DNA from: Clostridia bacterium
GTDB taxonomy: Bacteria > Bacillota > Clostridia > Oscillospirales > CAG-272
Length of the DNA stretch: 41,315 bases
Assembly: GCA_017451485.1 (NCBI GenBank)
Contig: JAFTOG010000038.1
Coordinates: 1 to 41,315, forward strand
Reading direction: 5' to 3'
Numbering within the stretch: position 1 is the first letter of the stretch; every line of letters starts with the position of its first letter. Below are positions 22,355 through 31,345 of the stretch, one piece after another. The translations under genes were made by a program, and so were the position numbers. The notes beneath the pieces are model-generated. The model did no database searches, was not told the DNA's origin, and saw nothing but the letters and a program-made list of their open reading frames with translations.

Positions 22355-23278
22355 TCAACCTTGATGCGACAAGTACTCCTCTGCATAATGGGCAGCTGTT
22401 GCCCCATCGGAGGCTGCTGTTACTACCTGCCGTAACGCCTTAGTACGAACATCTCCGGCAACAAATACACCGTCTATATTGGTCCTTGTGCTCTCGTCGG
22501 CTATTATATATCCGTTATTATCAAGAGCTATTTGTCCCTTGAAAATTTCGGTTATCGGCTCTCTTCCTATGCTTACAAATACGCCGTCACATTCTACTGT
22601 GTGTGTCATATCGGATTTTAGGTTCTTTATTTTTACTCCCTTGACTCTGCCGTCTGTAATATAGTCTATCACAGTGCTATCCCAAATAAATTCCACATTT
22701 TCTGCCTTCATAAGCGGTTCATGATATATTTTGGTTGCACGGAGAGTATCTCTTCTGTGTATTATAATAACCTTTTTGCAAAGATGAGAAAGATATAATG
22801 CATCGGATACAGCGGAATTTCCACCTCCCACAACTGCAACCGTCTTGTTTTTATAAAATCTTCCGTCACAGTGGGCACAGTAATGGAGCCCCTTACCTAC
22901 AAGCTTATCCTCCCCTGCTATCCCAAGCCTTCTTGGGTCGGCTCCTGTAGCTATAATAACTGCTCTTGCAAGTAAAACGCCCGTAGGAGTGGTTAATTTT
23001 TTTATCTTATCACTAATGTCCACGCCTGTTATCTCCCGATACTCGGTCCTTGCTCCAAATTTTTCAGCTCCCGATTGCATATTCATAGCAAGGGTAAAGC
23101 CGTCAATACCCTCATTAAATCCGGGGTAATTATCTATAATATCTGTAAGTGCCATTTGTCCACCGGGTGCAGACCTTTCCACAACTAAGGTTTCAAGCCC
23201 TGCACGGGATGTATAAAGTGCCGAGGAATATCCTGCAGGACCACCACCGATAATTATTACATCGTAAATATGCTCCAT
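22355..23278 (-). CDS. trxB: Thioredoxin reductase (NAD(P)H:disulfide, FAD)
   Basis: 307-residue flavoprotein that reduces thioredoxin with NADPH. FAD motif GGGPAG (residues 11-16), redox pair C134-C137 in HYCAHCDG (the intervening pair AH is less common than AT or AV), NAD(P) motif VGGGNSAVSDALYLS near 157-170, and GVFVAGDV near the C-terminus. The NADPH-binding HRRDTLR is present. Start ATG 23278 with AAAGGAGAATA; the frame extends upstream without RBS. Own promoter (minus strand TTGACA/TATTAT at 23340-23369), overlapping that of the divergent MBL gene. Confidence 0.95.
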   Translation of the reverse strand: MEHIYDVIIIGGGPAGYSSALYTSRAGLETLVVERSAPGGQMALTDIIDNYPGFNEGIDGFTLAMNMQSGAEKFGARTEYREITGVDISDKIKKLTTPTGVLLARAVIIATGADPRRLGIAGEDKLVGKGLHYCAHCDGRFYKNKTVAVVGGGNSAVSDALYLSHLCKKVIIIHRRDTLRATKIYHEPLMKAENVEFIWDSTVIDYITDGRVKGVKIKNLKSDMTHTVECDGVFVSIGREPITEIFKGQIALDNNGYIIADESTRTNIDGVFVAGDVRTKALRQVVTAASDGATAAHYAEEYLSHQG

Positions 23279-23290
23279 TATTCTCCTTTC

Positions 23291-23319
23291 TTGACATACG
23301 CCAAATAAAGTGATACAAT
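23291..23319 (+). promoter_or_regulatory. Promoter of the MBL-fold gene
   Basis: TTGACA (23291-23296), 17 bp, TACAAT (23314-23319), about 64 bp before ATG 23383. Confidence 0.8.
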
Positions 23320-23339
23320 CTATATATAATTCTACCATA

Positions 23340-23369
23340 ATAATACCATAAAGATACATTGGTTGTCAA
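23340..23369 (-). promoter_or_regulatory. Promoter of trxB
   Basis: Minus-strand TTGACA (23364-23369), 18 bp, TATTAT (23340-23345). Transcription would start near 23333 and run across the divergent plus-strand promoter, so the two face each other over about 80 bp. Confidence 0.65.
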
Positions 23370-23382
23370 CATTGGAGGACAG

Positions 23383-24161
23383 ATGAAAATAACCGTACTT
23401 GCAGAAAATACAACTAAAAATCCTGTCATATGTGCCGAGCACGGTCTTTCTCTTTATATTGAAACGGATGAACACAAAATTTTATTTGATATGGGACAGA
23501 CCGACATTTTTTATAAAAACGCCATTACCCTTGGTGTAGACCTTACAGAGGTGGATATTGCAGTTCTTTCCCACGGTCATTTGACCACGGAGGAGGTCTG
23601 TCTGCATTTCTCAAAATAAATAAGAGGGTTCCCGTATATATAAGCTCCTATGCATTCGAGCCACACTATAACGTCAGAGAAAAATATATAGGACTTGATT
23701 CATCATTGCAGGATAATTCTCGACTTATTTTTACGGGAAATACCGAAATTATCGACACCTCCCTGTCAATTTACTCCTATAACGACAGAGAAAGACCTAA
23801 CTTTCTCGGCTCCTTTGGGCTAACAAAAAGAGTGGGGGATGAATTTATCCCCGATGATTTTATACATGAGCAATATCTGCTTATTCTGGAAAAAGAAAAG
23901 CGAGTGCTTATCAGCGGATGCTCTCATAAGGGCATTATCGATATTGTGAACTGGTCTCATCCCGATGTGCTTATAGGTGGTTTTCATCTTTCTAAAATTA
24001 ACGGTTCGGCTGAGCTTGATAGAATCGCTGACGCATTATCATCTCATAAAACCTTCTATTATACCTGCCATTGCATAGGGGAAGCACAGTATGGATACCT
24101 CAAATCAAAAATGCCGTATCTTGAATATTTATCCTGTGGAAAAACATATTATATCAAGTAA
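23383..24161 (+). pseudogene. Metallo-beta-lactamase-fold hydrolase, frameshifted at the metal site
   Basis: Start ATG 23383 with GGAGGACAG. The first frame reads to VLSHGH then goes out of frame at 23581-23583 and stops at 23619; the second frame resumes as DHGGGLSAFLKINKRVPVYISSYAF and continues to 24161. Together they make about 260 residues of the MBL superfamily group resembling Fe-S/dihydropteroate-type MBL hydrolases (IETDEHKILFDMGQTD, SGCSHKGIIDIV, TCHCIGEAQYGYL). The lesion is one missing base in the codon between HGH and DH of the HxHxDH motif, next to a short T run. It may be a true inactivation or a sequence error; all else is intact. Terminator at 24215 follows. Confidence 0.85.
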
Positions 24162-24214
24162 ATTTTTCAAAACAAGACTTATATTATATGGATTTTTGTG
24201 GTATAATATATACA

Positions 24215-24246
24215 GAAAAAAGGACTGCCGCAACAGTCCTTTTTTA
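24215..24246. terminator. Bidirectional terminator between MBL gene and deacetylase
   Basis: AAAAAGGACTG-CCGCAA-CAGTCCTTTTTT: 11-bp stem including the A/T tails, on both strands. It also ends the mutSL operon coming from the right on the minus strand. Confidence 0.88.
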
Positions 24247-24276
24247 ATTTTATGTAATTGCTCGATCAACCTTGTT

Positions 24277-25119
24277 TTATATTTTCACAGTCTTGCCTGC
24301 CGGTACTGCAAACGGTACGCCGTCCTTAGCGAGCCAGATGTCATAGGCTGATGGGTTTGAAATCACATTCATATCAATGGAATAAGTTAAGGATTTATAT
24401 GCCTTTACATAGCTGTAAAGCTCTATTGTGGTGGGGTACCACACATCCTCTCTGCCACTTACTTTTTTGCAAAAGCTTTCTATTCTCTCCCAATTCTCGG
24501 TACTGTCAAACTCATAGGAATGTCCCCATACGCTGAAAAGATAGCCTGCTTTTCTGTGGTGGTTGGTAAGTGGATTTTCGTTTATAAATCTTTCTGCCAG
24601 GTCGAAAAGACGGCTGTCAGACTGATGACAGGTCGTATCCATTTCAAGCCAGTTTTCAGGCACATCAAATTCATGATTTTTTGGGAAGCCTATACAGGTA
24701 CGGGCATATACAAGTCCGTTTATTTTAAGGGCAGTAATTGTATCGTTATTGTAGTTACCGTAGGGATATACAAAGCCCTTTATAATGTCGCCTGTATACT
24801 CCTCCAAAGTAAGCCTATCCTTGTAAAGCTCATAGTTCATAGCCTCTAAGGGGAGACGGTCAAGGTGGGGATGGGTATAGCCGTGACAAGCAATTTCATG
24901 CCCCTTATAAAGGTCCTTGATTTCGGAAATCGGTATATTCCAGGGGTCTGTCTGTCCCTCTGCCTTTACGCAGTTACAGGATGATACATTAAAGCTGCTT
25001 TTAAGTCCGTATTTGTTAAAAAGTGCCACCAGGGGTCTGTCATTTTTACAAGCGTCATCAAAGCTTAGAGTAAGTGCCTTTGTTTTACCCTGGGGGTACA
25101 ACATCATATAATGCTTCAT
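24277..25119 (-). CDS. Polysaccharide deacetylase-like (NodB fold) protein
   Basis: 280 residues with the NodB homology fold: TLSFDDA (residues 17-23) with the metal-binding/catalytic Asp pair, the HGYTHPH motif near 79-85, and GFVYPYGNYN near 114-123. Family members remove N- or O-acetyl groups from carbohydrates such as chitin oligomers or peptidoglycan. No signal peptide is visible, so either it acts inside the cell or it belongs to a non-secreted subgroup. It is 11 bp downstream of tgt and the last gene of the miaB-mutSL operon; the functional link is unclear. Confidence 0.82.
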   Translation of the reverse strand: MKHYMMLYPQGKTKALTLSFDDACKNDRPLVALFNKYGLKSSFNVSSCNCVKAEGQTDPWNIPISEIKDLYKGHEIACHGYTHPHLDRLPLEAMNYELYKDRLTLEEYTGDIIKGFVYPYGNYNNDTITALKINGLVYARTCIGFPKNHEFDVPENWLEMDTTCHQSDSRLFDLAERFINENPLTNHHRKAGYLFSVWGHSYEFDSTENWERIESFCKKVSGREDVWYPTTIELYSYVKAYKSLTYSIDMNVISNPSAYDIWLAKDGVPFAVPAGKTVKI

Positions 25120-25130
25120 ATTAGCTCCTT

Positions 25131-26267
25131 TTAATCAGGGTTGCGTTCTCCCAATAAAATTCTGTATTTCTGATAAAAGCTTTCAAAGTATTCTCCGTCA
25201 AGGGCGTCTCTTATCTTCTGCATAAGCTCATTGTAGAAGTAAAGATTATGCAATACGCAAAGACGCATACCGAGAGTTTCTTTAGCCTTTATAAGATGTC
25301 TTATATATGCTCTTGAATGGTTACGGCAGGCAGGACATCCACAGTTTTCGTCAATGGGTCTCGGGTCCCTTGCGTACTTTTCGTTCATTATATTCATCTT
25401 TCCGTGCCAGGTAAAGAGATTACCGTGACGGGCATTACGGCTTGGCATTACACAGTCAAAGAAATCTACGCCTCTGTGCACTGCCTCAAGAATATTACAG
25501 GGTGTGCCTACACCCATTAAATATCTTGGCTTGTTTACAGGCATATATGGCTCAACCGCATCAATGATTCTGTACATTTCCTCTGTTTCCTCACCTACCG
25601 CAAGACCACCGATGGCATAACCGTCAAGATCAAGCTCTGCAATCTCCTGCATATGCTTGATGCGAAGATCCTCAAAGGTGCTACCCTGATTTATGCCGAA
25701 GAGCATCTGATGCTTGTTAATGGTTTCAGGCAGGGAATTGAGTCTTTCCATTTCCTTTTTGCATCTTACAAGCCATCTGACTGTTCTGTCACAGGACTGC
25801 TTTGTATATTCATAAGTGGAAGGGTTTTCAATGCACTCATCAAACGCCATGGCAATAGTGGAGGCAAGATTTGACTGTATCTGCATACTTTCCTCGGGAC
25901 CCATAAAAATACGCTTTCCGTCTATATGAGAAGCAAATTTTACACCATCCTCGGTAATCTTACGGAGCTGAGCAAGTGAAAATACCTGAAATCCACCGCT
26001 GTCCGTAAGAACAGGCTTATCCCAATTAAAGAACTTATGTATTCCACCGAGGTCGTGAATCAGCTTATCACCCGGACGGATATGAAGATGATATGTGTTG
26101 GAGAGCTCCACCTGACAGTTAAGCTCCTGTAAATCTATTGTGGAAACTCCACCCTTTATTGCGGCACAGGTTCCTACATTCATAAACACGGGGGTCTCGA
26201 TTTTACCGTGTACTGTATCCATTGTACAGCGTCTTGCTCTACCCTCTGTTTTCAAAACCTTAAACAT
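25131..26267 (-). CDS. tgt: tRNA-guanine transglycosylase
   Basis: 378-residue enzyme that exchanges guanine 34 of GUN-anticodon tRNAs (Tyr, His, Asn, Asp) for preQ1 on the way to queuosine. N-terminal VHGKIETPVFMNVGT, the catalytic DSGGFQVFS stretch (about residues 89-97), GLAVGE near 230, the second catalytic Asp in FFDCVMPSRNARHG, and the zinc ligands CGCPACRNHSRAYIRHL near 320. Length is normal. ATG overlaps the mutL stop (TAATG), so translation is coupled. Other queuosine genes are not in the window. Confidence 0.96.
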   Translation of the reverse strand: MFKVLKTEGRARRCTMDTVHGKIETPVFMNVGTCAAIKGGVSTIDLQELNCQVELSNTYHLHIRPGDKLIHDLGGIHKFFNWDKPVLTDSGGFQVFSLAQLRKITEDGVKFASHIDGKRIFMGPEESMQIQSNLASTIAMAFDECIENPSTYEYTKQSCDRTVRWLVRCKKEMERLNSLPETINKHQMLFGINQGSTFEDLRIKHMQEIAELDLDGYAIGGLAVGEETEEMYRIIDAVEPYMPVNKPRYLMGVGTPCNILEAVHRGVDFFDCVMPSRNARHGNLFTWHGKMNIMNEKYARDPRPIDENCGCPACRNHSRAYIRHLIKAKETLGMRLCVLHNLYFYNELMQKIRDALDGEYFESFYQKYRILLGERNPD

Positions 26268-28258
26268 TATTTGATCCTTTCAAACTGTTTTTCAAGAAAA
26301 TACTTTGTTATTTCAAAGGCTACCGGCCTTCCGTGGGGACAGTACCTTATGTTATCAAGGGTAAGCACTCTGTCGCATATCCACTTAATAAGTGCCCTGT
26401 CGTATATACGGCCTGCCTTGATTGCAGCCTTACAGGATGCCTGATACAGAGCCTTTTCGTAATATTCGTCCCTTGTGTGCATCGCATCACCCTCGCCCAT
26501 CAAAAGCTTTGTAGCGAAGGTTATAAACATATCGGATGCACAGGATGGCTCAATCCCCGTAGGAATCTCATAAATCGAGACACATCCTCTATTTATTTCA
26601 AAGCTGAAGCCTGTTTTATTTATATGCTCACGCCATTCCTCAATTACTCCGATCTCATCGCTTGTAAGATATACCTCAATGGGTATCATAAGCATTTGAG
26701 ATGAGGGAGTGGCTGATTTTGTTATTGCCTTCAAGTCCTCAAATATAATTCTTTCATGGGCCGCGTGCTTATCTATCATGTACATAGTCTCGCCAAGCTC
26801 CACTATTACATAGGTATTAAACACCTCACCAACAAGATTATAATCGGGAACCACGATTTCCCTTGTTTCGGCCTTAGCCTCCACAAAGGATGGCACCTTA
26901 ACTGTTTTCGTGAATTTTTCACGCTCCTGCTGAATTTCATGTGTTATAGCCTCTGCTTTTTCCGTCTTTTGCTCGGGAAATTCGACAACGGTACCAGAAA
27001 TCGGTGACGGATTTGTCCTCTGCTGTATCTTTAAGTCCGAAATGTCAAGAGCCTTATAGGGTGCTGTCTCATCCTTCCTATCAATAGGAATATCATATTT
27101 TATTGATGCTCCACTCTTCAGAACCCCTACATTACCCTTGGAATCGAAAACAATTCTTTCCGGCTTTGGCTCATTCTTATCCCTTACAGGAAAAATAGTA
27201 CTCATGTAGGCTTTTGCCTTTTCTGCTACAGGATCCTTCTCCTGAGTCTCAAAAAGCTCGGGGCGGGAGACCTGATTTGTAAGGGCTGTTTTTACTGCGT
27301 AATATACTGCCTCAAAAATCAGTTTTTCATTTGAGAATTTAACCTCCAGCTTAGAGGGGTGAACATTCACATCCACGCTTGAGGGGTCTATTTCAATATT
27401 CAGAACGCAGAAGGGAAATTTATCCGACGGAATATATGATACATACGCCTGTTCAATTGCCGCAGATGCAGTCTTACTCTTTACAAATCTTGAATTTATA
27501 TAGAAGTTTTCAAAATTTCTGTTTGCTCTTACAAGCTCCGGAGTTGAGATAAATCCCTCTACTCTTATTCCGTTATCCTCTCTGTCAACCTTTACTGTCT
27601 TTTTTGCTATATCCCTGCCAAGGAGGGCATATACCGTATTTATAAGACTGCCGTCTCCCGAGGTAATATATTTTATTTCTCCGTCCATTATATATCGGAA
27701 TGAAATACCCGGCTTTGACATAGCCACCTTTTCAATTACAGCAGTAATTGCAGCTGCCTCGGTCATATCCTTTTTCAAAAATTTCTTCCTTGCCGGGACA
27801 TTGTAGAAAAGGTCCTCCACAATAACGGTCGTACCCTTAGCACAGCCCGTCCTCATATGACCTGCAATTTCTCCGCCTTGGCACTCTAAGAGTCCACCCA
27901 TTTCTTCTCCGTCCTGCTTTGACATAATACGAAGCCTTGATACGGAGGCGATTGCGGCAAGTGCCTCTCCCCTGAAGCCGAGAGTCATAATTGCCTCTAA
28001 GTCAGCCTGATCCTTTATCTTGCTTGTTGCATGGCGTAAGATTGCAACGGGTAAATCGTTATATTCAATTCCGCATCCGTCGTCGCTTACCCTTATAAAT
28101 GCAACTCCACCTTTTTTAATTTCAACCGTAATGCTTTTTGCTCCCGAGTCTATTGCATTCTCAAGAAGCTCCTTTACAACAGATGAGGGACGGTCTACCA
28201 CCTCTCCTGCCGCTATCAGATTGGCAACATCAAAGCCAAGAACATTTATTCTTCCCAT
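26267..28258 (-). CDS. mutL: DNA mismatch repair protein MutL
   Basis: 663-residue GHKL ATPase that links MutS to repair and, in this group, nicks DNA. N-terminal motifs: ENAIDSGA, DDGCGI and TLGFRGEALAAIASVS (about residues 28-110). The C-terminal endonuclease site DKHAAHERIIFE (DQHA-x2-E-x4-E type) and CPHGRP near the end are present, as in nicking MutL of bacteria lacking MutH. A variable linker separates the domains (about 350-450). Start ATG 28258 (MGRINVLG) rather than the upstream in-frame one. It is 56 bp after mutS and overlaps tgt. Confidence 0.97.
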   Translation of the reverse strand: MGRINVLGFDVANLIAAGEVVDRPSSVVKELLENAIDSGAKSITVEIKKGGVAFIRVSDDGCGIEYNDLPVAILRHATSKIKDQADLEAIMTLGFRGEALAAIASVSRLRIMSKQDGEEMGGLLECQGGEIAGHMRTGCAKGTTVIVEDLFYNVPARKKFLKKDMTEAAAITAVIEKVAMSKPGISFRYIMDGEIKYITSGDGSLINTVYALLGRDIAKKTVKVDREDNGIRVEGFISTPELVRANRNFENFYINSRFVKSKTASAAIEQAYVSYIPSDKFPFCVLNIEIDPSSVDVNVHPSKLEVKFSNEKLIFEAVYYAVKTALTNQVSRPELFETQEKDPVAEKAKAYMSTIFPVRDKNEPKPERIVFDSKGNVGVLKSGASIKYDIPIDRKDETAPYKALDISDLKIQQRTNPSPISGTVVEFPEQKTEKAEAITHEIQQEREKFTKTVKVPSFVEAKAETREIVVPDYNLVGEVFNTYVIVELGETMYMIDKHAAHERIIFEDLKAITKSATPSSQMLMIPIEVYLTSDEIGVIEEWREHINKTGFSFEINRGCVSIYEIPTGIEPSCASDMFITFATKLLMGEGDAMHTRDEYYEKALYQASCKAAIKAGRIYDRALIKWICDRVLTLDNIRYCPHGRPVAFEITKYFLEKQFERIK

Positions 28259-28314
28259 CCCTTCACCGTCCTTTCGGGAATATGCACAACGGCTCCGGCA
28301 CATTGTGTCATAAG

Positions 28315-30900
28315 TTACTGAAATAATTTTTTAAGCTCAAAAATGAAATTCATAGCCTCTATGGGTGTCAGAGTATTTATATCCACCTTTTTAATTCTGT
28401 CTGCAGCCTCATATACGCTGATGTCCTCAATTGACATCTCCATAGGCATACTCTCCTGTATTCTTGAACGGGGCGTACGCCTTGTATCCTCTGTGCCGTT
28501 TATCATATCGGCAAGGATAGCCTTAGCCCTCTTGATCACCTCATTTGGAACTCCGGCAAGCTTGGAAACCTCAATTCCATAGCTGTCATCAGTGGGGCCC
28601 TTAACAATTTTACGAAGGAAGATAATATCCTCGCCTCGCTTCTTTGCCGCTATGTTATAGTTTACCACCCCATTAATTTCCTCCTCCAGGGAGGTAAGCT
28701 CATGATAGTGGGTAGCGAACATGGTTTTGGCACCGATTTTTTTACCTGCCGTATATTCTGCTATTGCCTTTGCCATACTCATACCGTCAAAGGTGCTTGT
28801 ACCTCTGCCAATTTCATCGTAAATGATAAAGCTACGCTTAGTGGCATTGGCTAATATATACGCAACCTCGGTCATCTCCAGCATGAATGTAGACTGTCCC
28901 GACGCCAAATCATCCGACGCACCCACACGGGTAAACAGCTTATCTACAACTCCTATCCTTGCATCCTTGGCGGGGACGAAGGAGCCGATCTGTGCCATAA
29001 CCACTATTAAGGCACTTTGTCTCATGTAAGTTGATTTACCTGCCATATTAGGTCCTGTAATCAGGACAAGCTTGTCTGTCGTAGTGTTCAGATATGTATC
29101 GTTAGGCACAAAGTAGCTGTCCTTTACAAACTGCTCAACCACGGGATGGCGTCCGTCCTTAATGTCGATTATATCGCTATAATCAACCTCGGGACATACA
29201 TAATTATTCTTCATAGCCACCTCTGCAAGAGATATGTAAACATCAAGCTTGGCAAGGAGGTTAGCACTCTTTTGTATTCTTTTAAGATTCTTTGCAATCT
29301 CATCTCTTAAAAGAATGAATATATCGTATTCAAGGGCACATACCTTATCGGTAGCACCGAGAACCGTTGCCTCCATGCTTTTAAGCTCCTCCGTGATGTA
29401 TCTTTCACAGTTAGACAGAGTTTGCTTTCTGATATATGTATCGGGTACCTGGGATACAAAGGATTTTGTCACCTCTATGTAATATCCAAATACTCTGTTA
29501 TAGCCGATTTTAAGGGTCTTTATACCCGTCCTTTCCCTCTCGCTTTCCTCAATCTGAGAAATCCAGCCCTTACCGTCTGTCATTATAGCACGAAGGCTGT
29601 CTACGTTTTCATCTGCTCCGTCCCTGATAAAGCCTCCCTCCCTTATGGAGAACGGAGGATTTTCAACCAAGGTGGAGTCAATAGCGTTATAGATATCCTC
29701 GAGGGTATCTATTTCATCCCTGATGGCAGAAAGCTCGGGAGTGTTTACGGTATAAAGTAAATTTTTAATTTCGGGAATTACCGAAACGGTGGAGGAAATT
29801 GCCCTCAGGTCCTTACCTCCCGCTGTACCGTATACTACCTTGGTCATAAGCCTTTCAAGGTCCAGAACTCCCGATAACAGGTGAGAAATCTCCTCTCTTA
29901 AGACAAAATTATTTACAAGCTCGGAAACTGCTCCCTGACGGGCAGAGATTTTCTTTACATCAACCAACGGATGCTCCACAAAATTGCGTAGCATTCTTGC
30001 TCCCATAGCTGTTTTTGTCTTGTCGAGAACCCAGAAAAGAGATCCTCTCTTTTCCTTACTTCTCATAGTTTCACAAAGCTCAAGGTTACGGCGAGTGTTA
30101 AGATCCATTTCAAGATACTGTCCCTCTCCGTATACATTGAGGTTGTTTATGTAGGAAATATCCGTCCTCTGCGTGGAACGGATATAGTCAAGTATAGCTC
30201 CGAGAGCACAAATCATAGGCTCATCGTTACCGTACTTAACAATAAATTCGCTGCCAAAGTGGTCTGTAACCTCTTTACTCGACTTGGCATATTCAAAAAT
30301 ATCATAAAAATCAAATTCGCAAAGGGCACCGAGCCTTGTCTTTGCAAAATCGTAAAGATAGGACGCATTATCCATTGATGCGTTTACAATAATTTCCTTG
30401 GGTGCATAGGTGCCGAGCTCGTTTAATATCTTGCTCCTCTCGTTTTCGACCGAGGTTGCACTTATCTCTCCTGTGGAAACATCGGCAAAGGAAATGCCAA
30501 CTCCCTTGGGAGAAAGGCATATAGCACACAGATAGTTATTTTTGTTTTCCGAAAGAAGATTTGATTCAACAACGGTACCCGGGGTAATTTCTCTTACCAC
30601 CTCTCGCTTAACAAGTCCCTTTGCTGTTGATGGGTCCTCCATCTGCTCACAGATTGCAACCTTGTAGCCCTTGGAAATAAGCTTACCGATATATGATTCA
30701 GCACTGTGATATGGCACTCCACACATAGGTGCTCTTTCCGGCTCTCCACAATCACGGCCGGTCAGGGTAAGCTCCAGCTCTCTTGACGCCTTTATAGCGT
30801 CGTCAAAGAACATTTCATAAAAATCTCCAAGACGATAAAACAGTATAAAATCCTTATACTGCTGTTTTATATCGAGATATTGTTGCATCATGGATGTCAT
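28315..30900 (-). CDS. mutS: DNA mismatch repair protein MutS
   Basis: 861-residue mismatch-recognition ATPase. The N-terminal mismatch-binding loop is FYRLGDFYEMFFDDA (residues 20-34). GRDCGEPERAPMCGVPYHS follows, and the C-terminal ATPase has Walker A GPNMAGKST (about 610) and Walker B FIIYDEIGRGTSTFDG. The length fits bacterial MutS1. Start ATG 30900 begins MTSMMQQYLDIK, as in relatives. Order miaB-ylbF-mutS-mutL is the usual clostridial arrangement. Confidence 0.98.
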   Translation of the reverse strand: MTSMMQQYLDIKQQYKDFILFYRLGDFYEMFFDDAIKASRELELTLTGRDCGEPERAPMCGVPYHSAESYIGKLISKGYKVAICEQMEDPSTAKGLVKREVVREITPGTVVESNLLSENKNNYLCAICLSPKGVGISFADVSTGEISATSVENERSKILNELGTYAPKEIIVNASMDNASYLYDFAKTRLGALCEFDFYDIFEYAKSSKEVTDHFGSEFIVKYGNDEPMICALGAILDYIRSTQRTDISYINNLNVYGEGQYLEMDLNTRRNLELCETMRSKEKRGSLFWVLDKTKTAMGARMLRNFVEHPLVDVKKISARQGAVSELVNNFVLREEISHLLSGVLDLERLMTKVVYGTAGGKDLRAISSTVSVIPEIKNLLYTVNTPELSAIRDEIDTLEDIYNAIDSTLVENPPFSIREGGFIRDGADENVDSLRAIMTDGKGWISQIEESERERTGIKTLKIGYNRVFGYYIEVTKSFVSQVPDTYIRKQTLSNCERYITEELKSMEATVLGATDKVCALEYDIFILLRDEIAKNLKRIQKSANLLAKLDVYISLAEVAMKNNYVCPEVDYSDIIDIKDGRHPVVEQFVKDSYFVPNDTYLNTTTDKLVLITGPNMAGKSTYMRQSALIVVMAQIGSFVPAKDARIGVVDKLFTRVGASDDLASGQSTFMLEMTEVAYILANATKRSFIIYDEIGRGTSTFDGMSMAKAIAEYTAGKKIGAKTMFATHYHELTSLEEEINGVVNYNIAAKKRGEDIIFLRKIVKGPTDDSYGIEVSKLAGVPNEVIKRAKAILADMINGTEDTRRTPRSRIQESMPMEMSIEDISVYEAADRIKKVDINTLTPIEAMNFIFELKKLFQ

Positions 30901-30931
30901 ACTGTTTTTATCCTCTCTTTGACAAATTTAA

Positions 30932-31327
30932 TCAGTGATTGTGGGAGCAGCCGCCACCACAGGTAGAGCAATCGTGAGTGCATGAGGGACGTTGACCTGT
31001 AATCTGGAATTCAATCTCCTCATTTACCTCCTGCATAAGCTTGTTAACCTCCTCCTGGGCTCCGTTAAGAGCTATAAAGGTGGGGTTAGTTGTAACCTCT
31101 GTTACAATAGCCTGAAGTCTGCCTTCAATTGCTGCTACAACAGCAGAGTCAACGGGGTCAAGCTTATATGCTTCTGCATGAGCATTCTGCTGAGCTGCGT
31201 ACTCTGTCATAAGCTCACCAATCTTTTCATCCTTTTCATAGGCCTCTCTTGCCTCATTCATCTTAGCAATTCTCTCATCAGCCTTGATAGCCTGACCGAG
31301 CTTTGCCGCAAGTTCCATAATTTCCAT
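30932..31327 (-). CDS. YlbF/YmcA family protein with C-terminal Cys cluster
   Basis: 131 residues, mainly helical (coiled-coil-like MEIMELAAKLGQAIKADERIAKMNEAREAYEKDE). It matches the Com_YlbF/YmcA family, whose B. subtilis members form the YlbF-YmcA-YaaT complex, which carries [4Fe-4S] clusters and affects RNase Y, sporulation and competence. The last 17 residues, SCTHDCSTCGGGCSHNH, have four Cys and several His, a plausible metal or Fe-S site. Lies between miaB (an Fe-S enzyme) and mutS. RBS is close; start ATG 31327. Confidence 0.9.
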   Translation of the reverse strand: MEIMELAAKLGQAIKADERIAKMNEAREAYEKDEKIGELMTEYAAQQNAHAEAYKLDPVDSAVVAAIEGRLQAIVTEVTTNPTFIALNGAQEEVNKLMQEVNEEIEFQITGQRPSCTHDCSTCGGGCSHNH

Positions 31328-31345
31328 TTTTGTTTCTCCTGAAAT

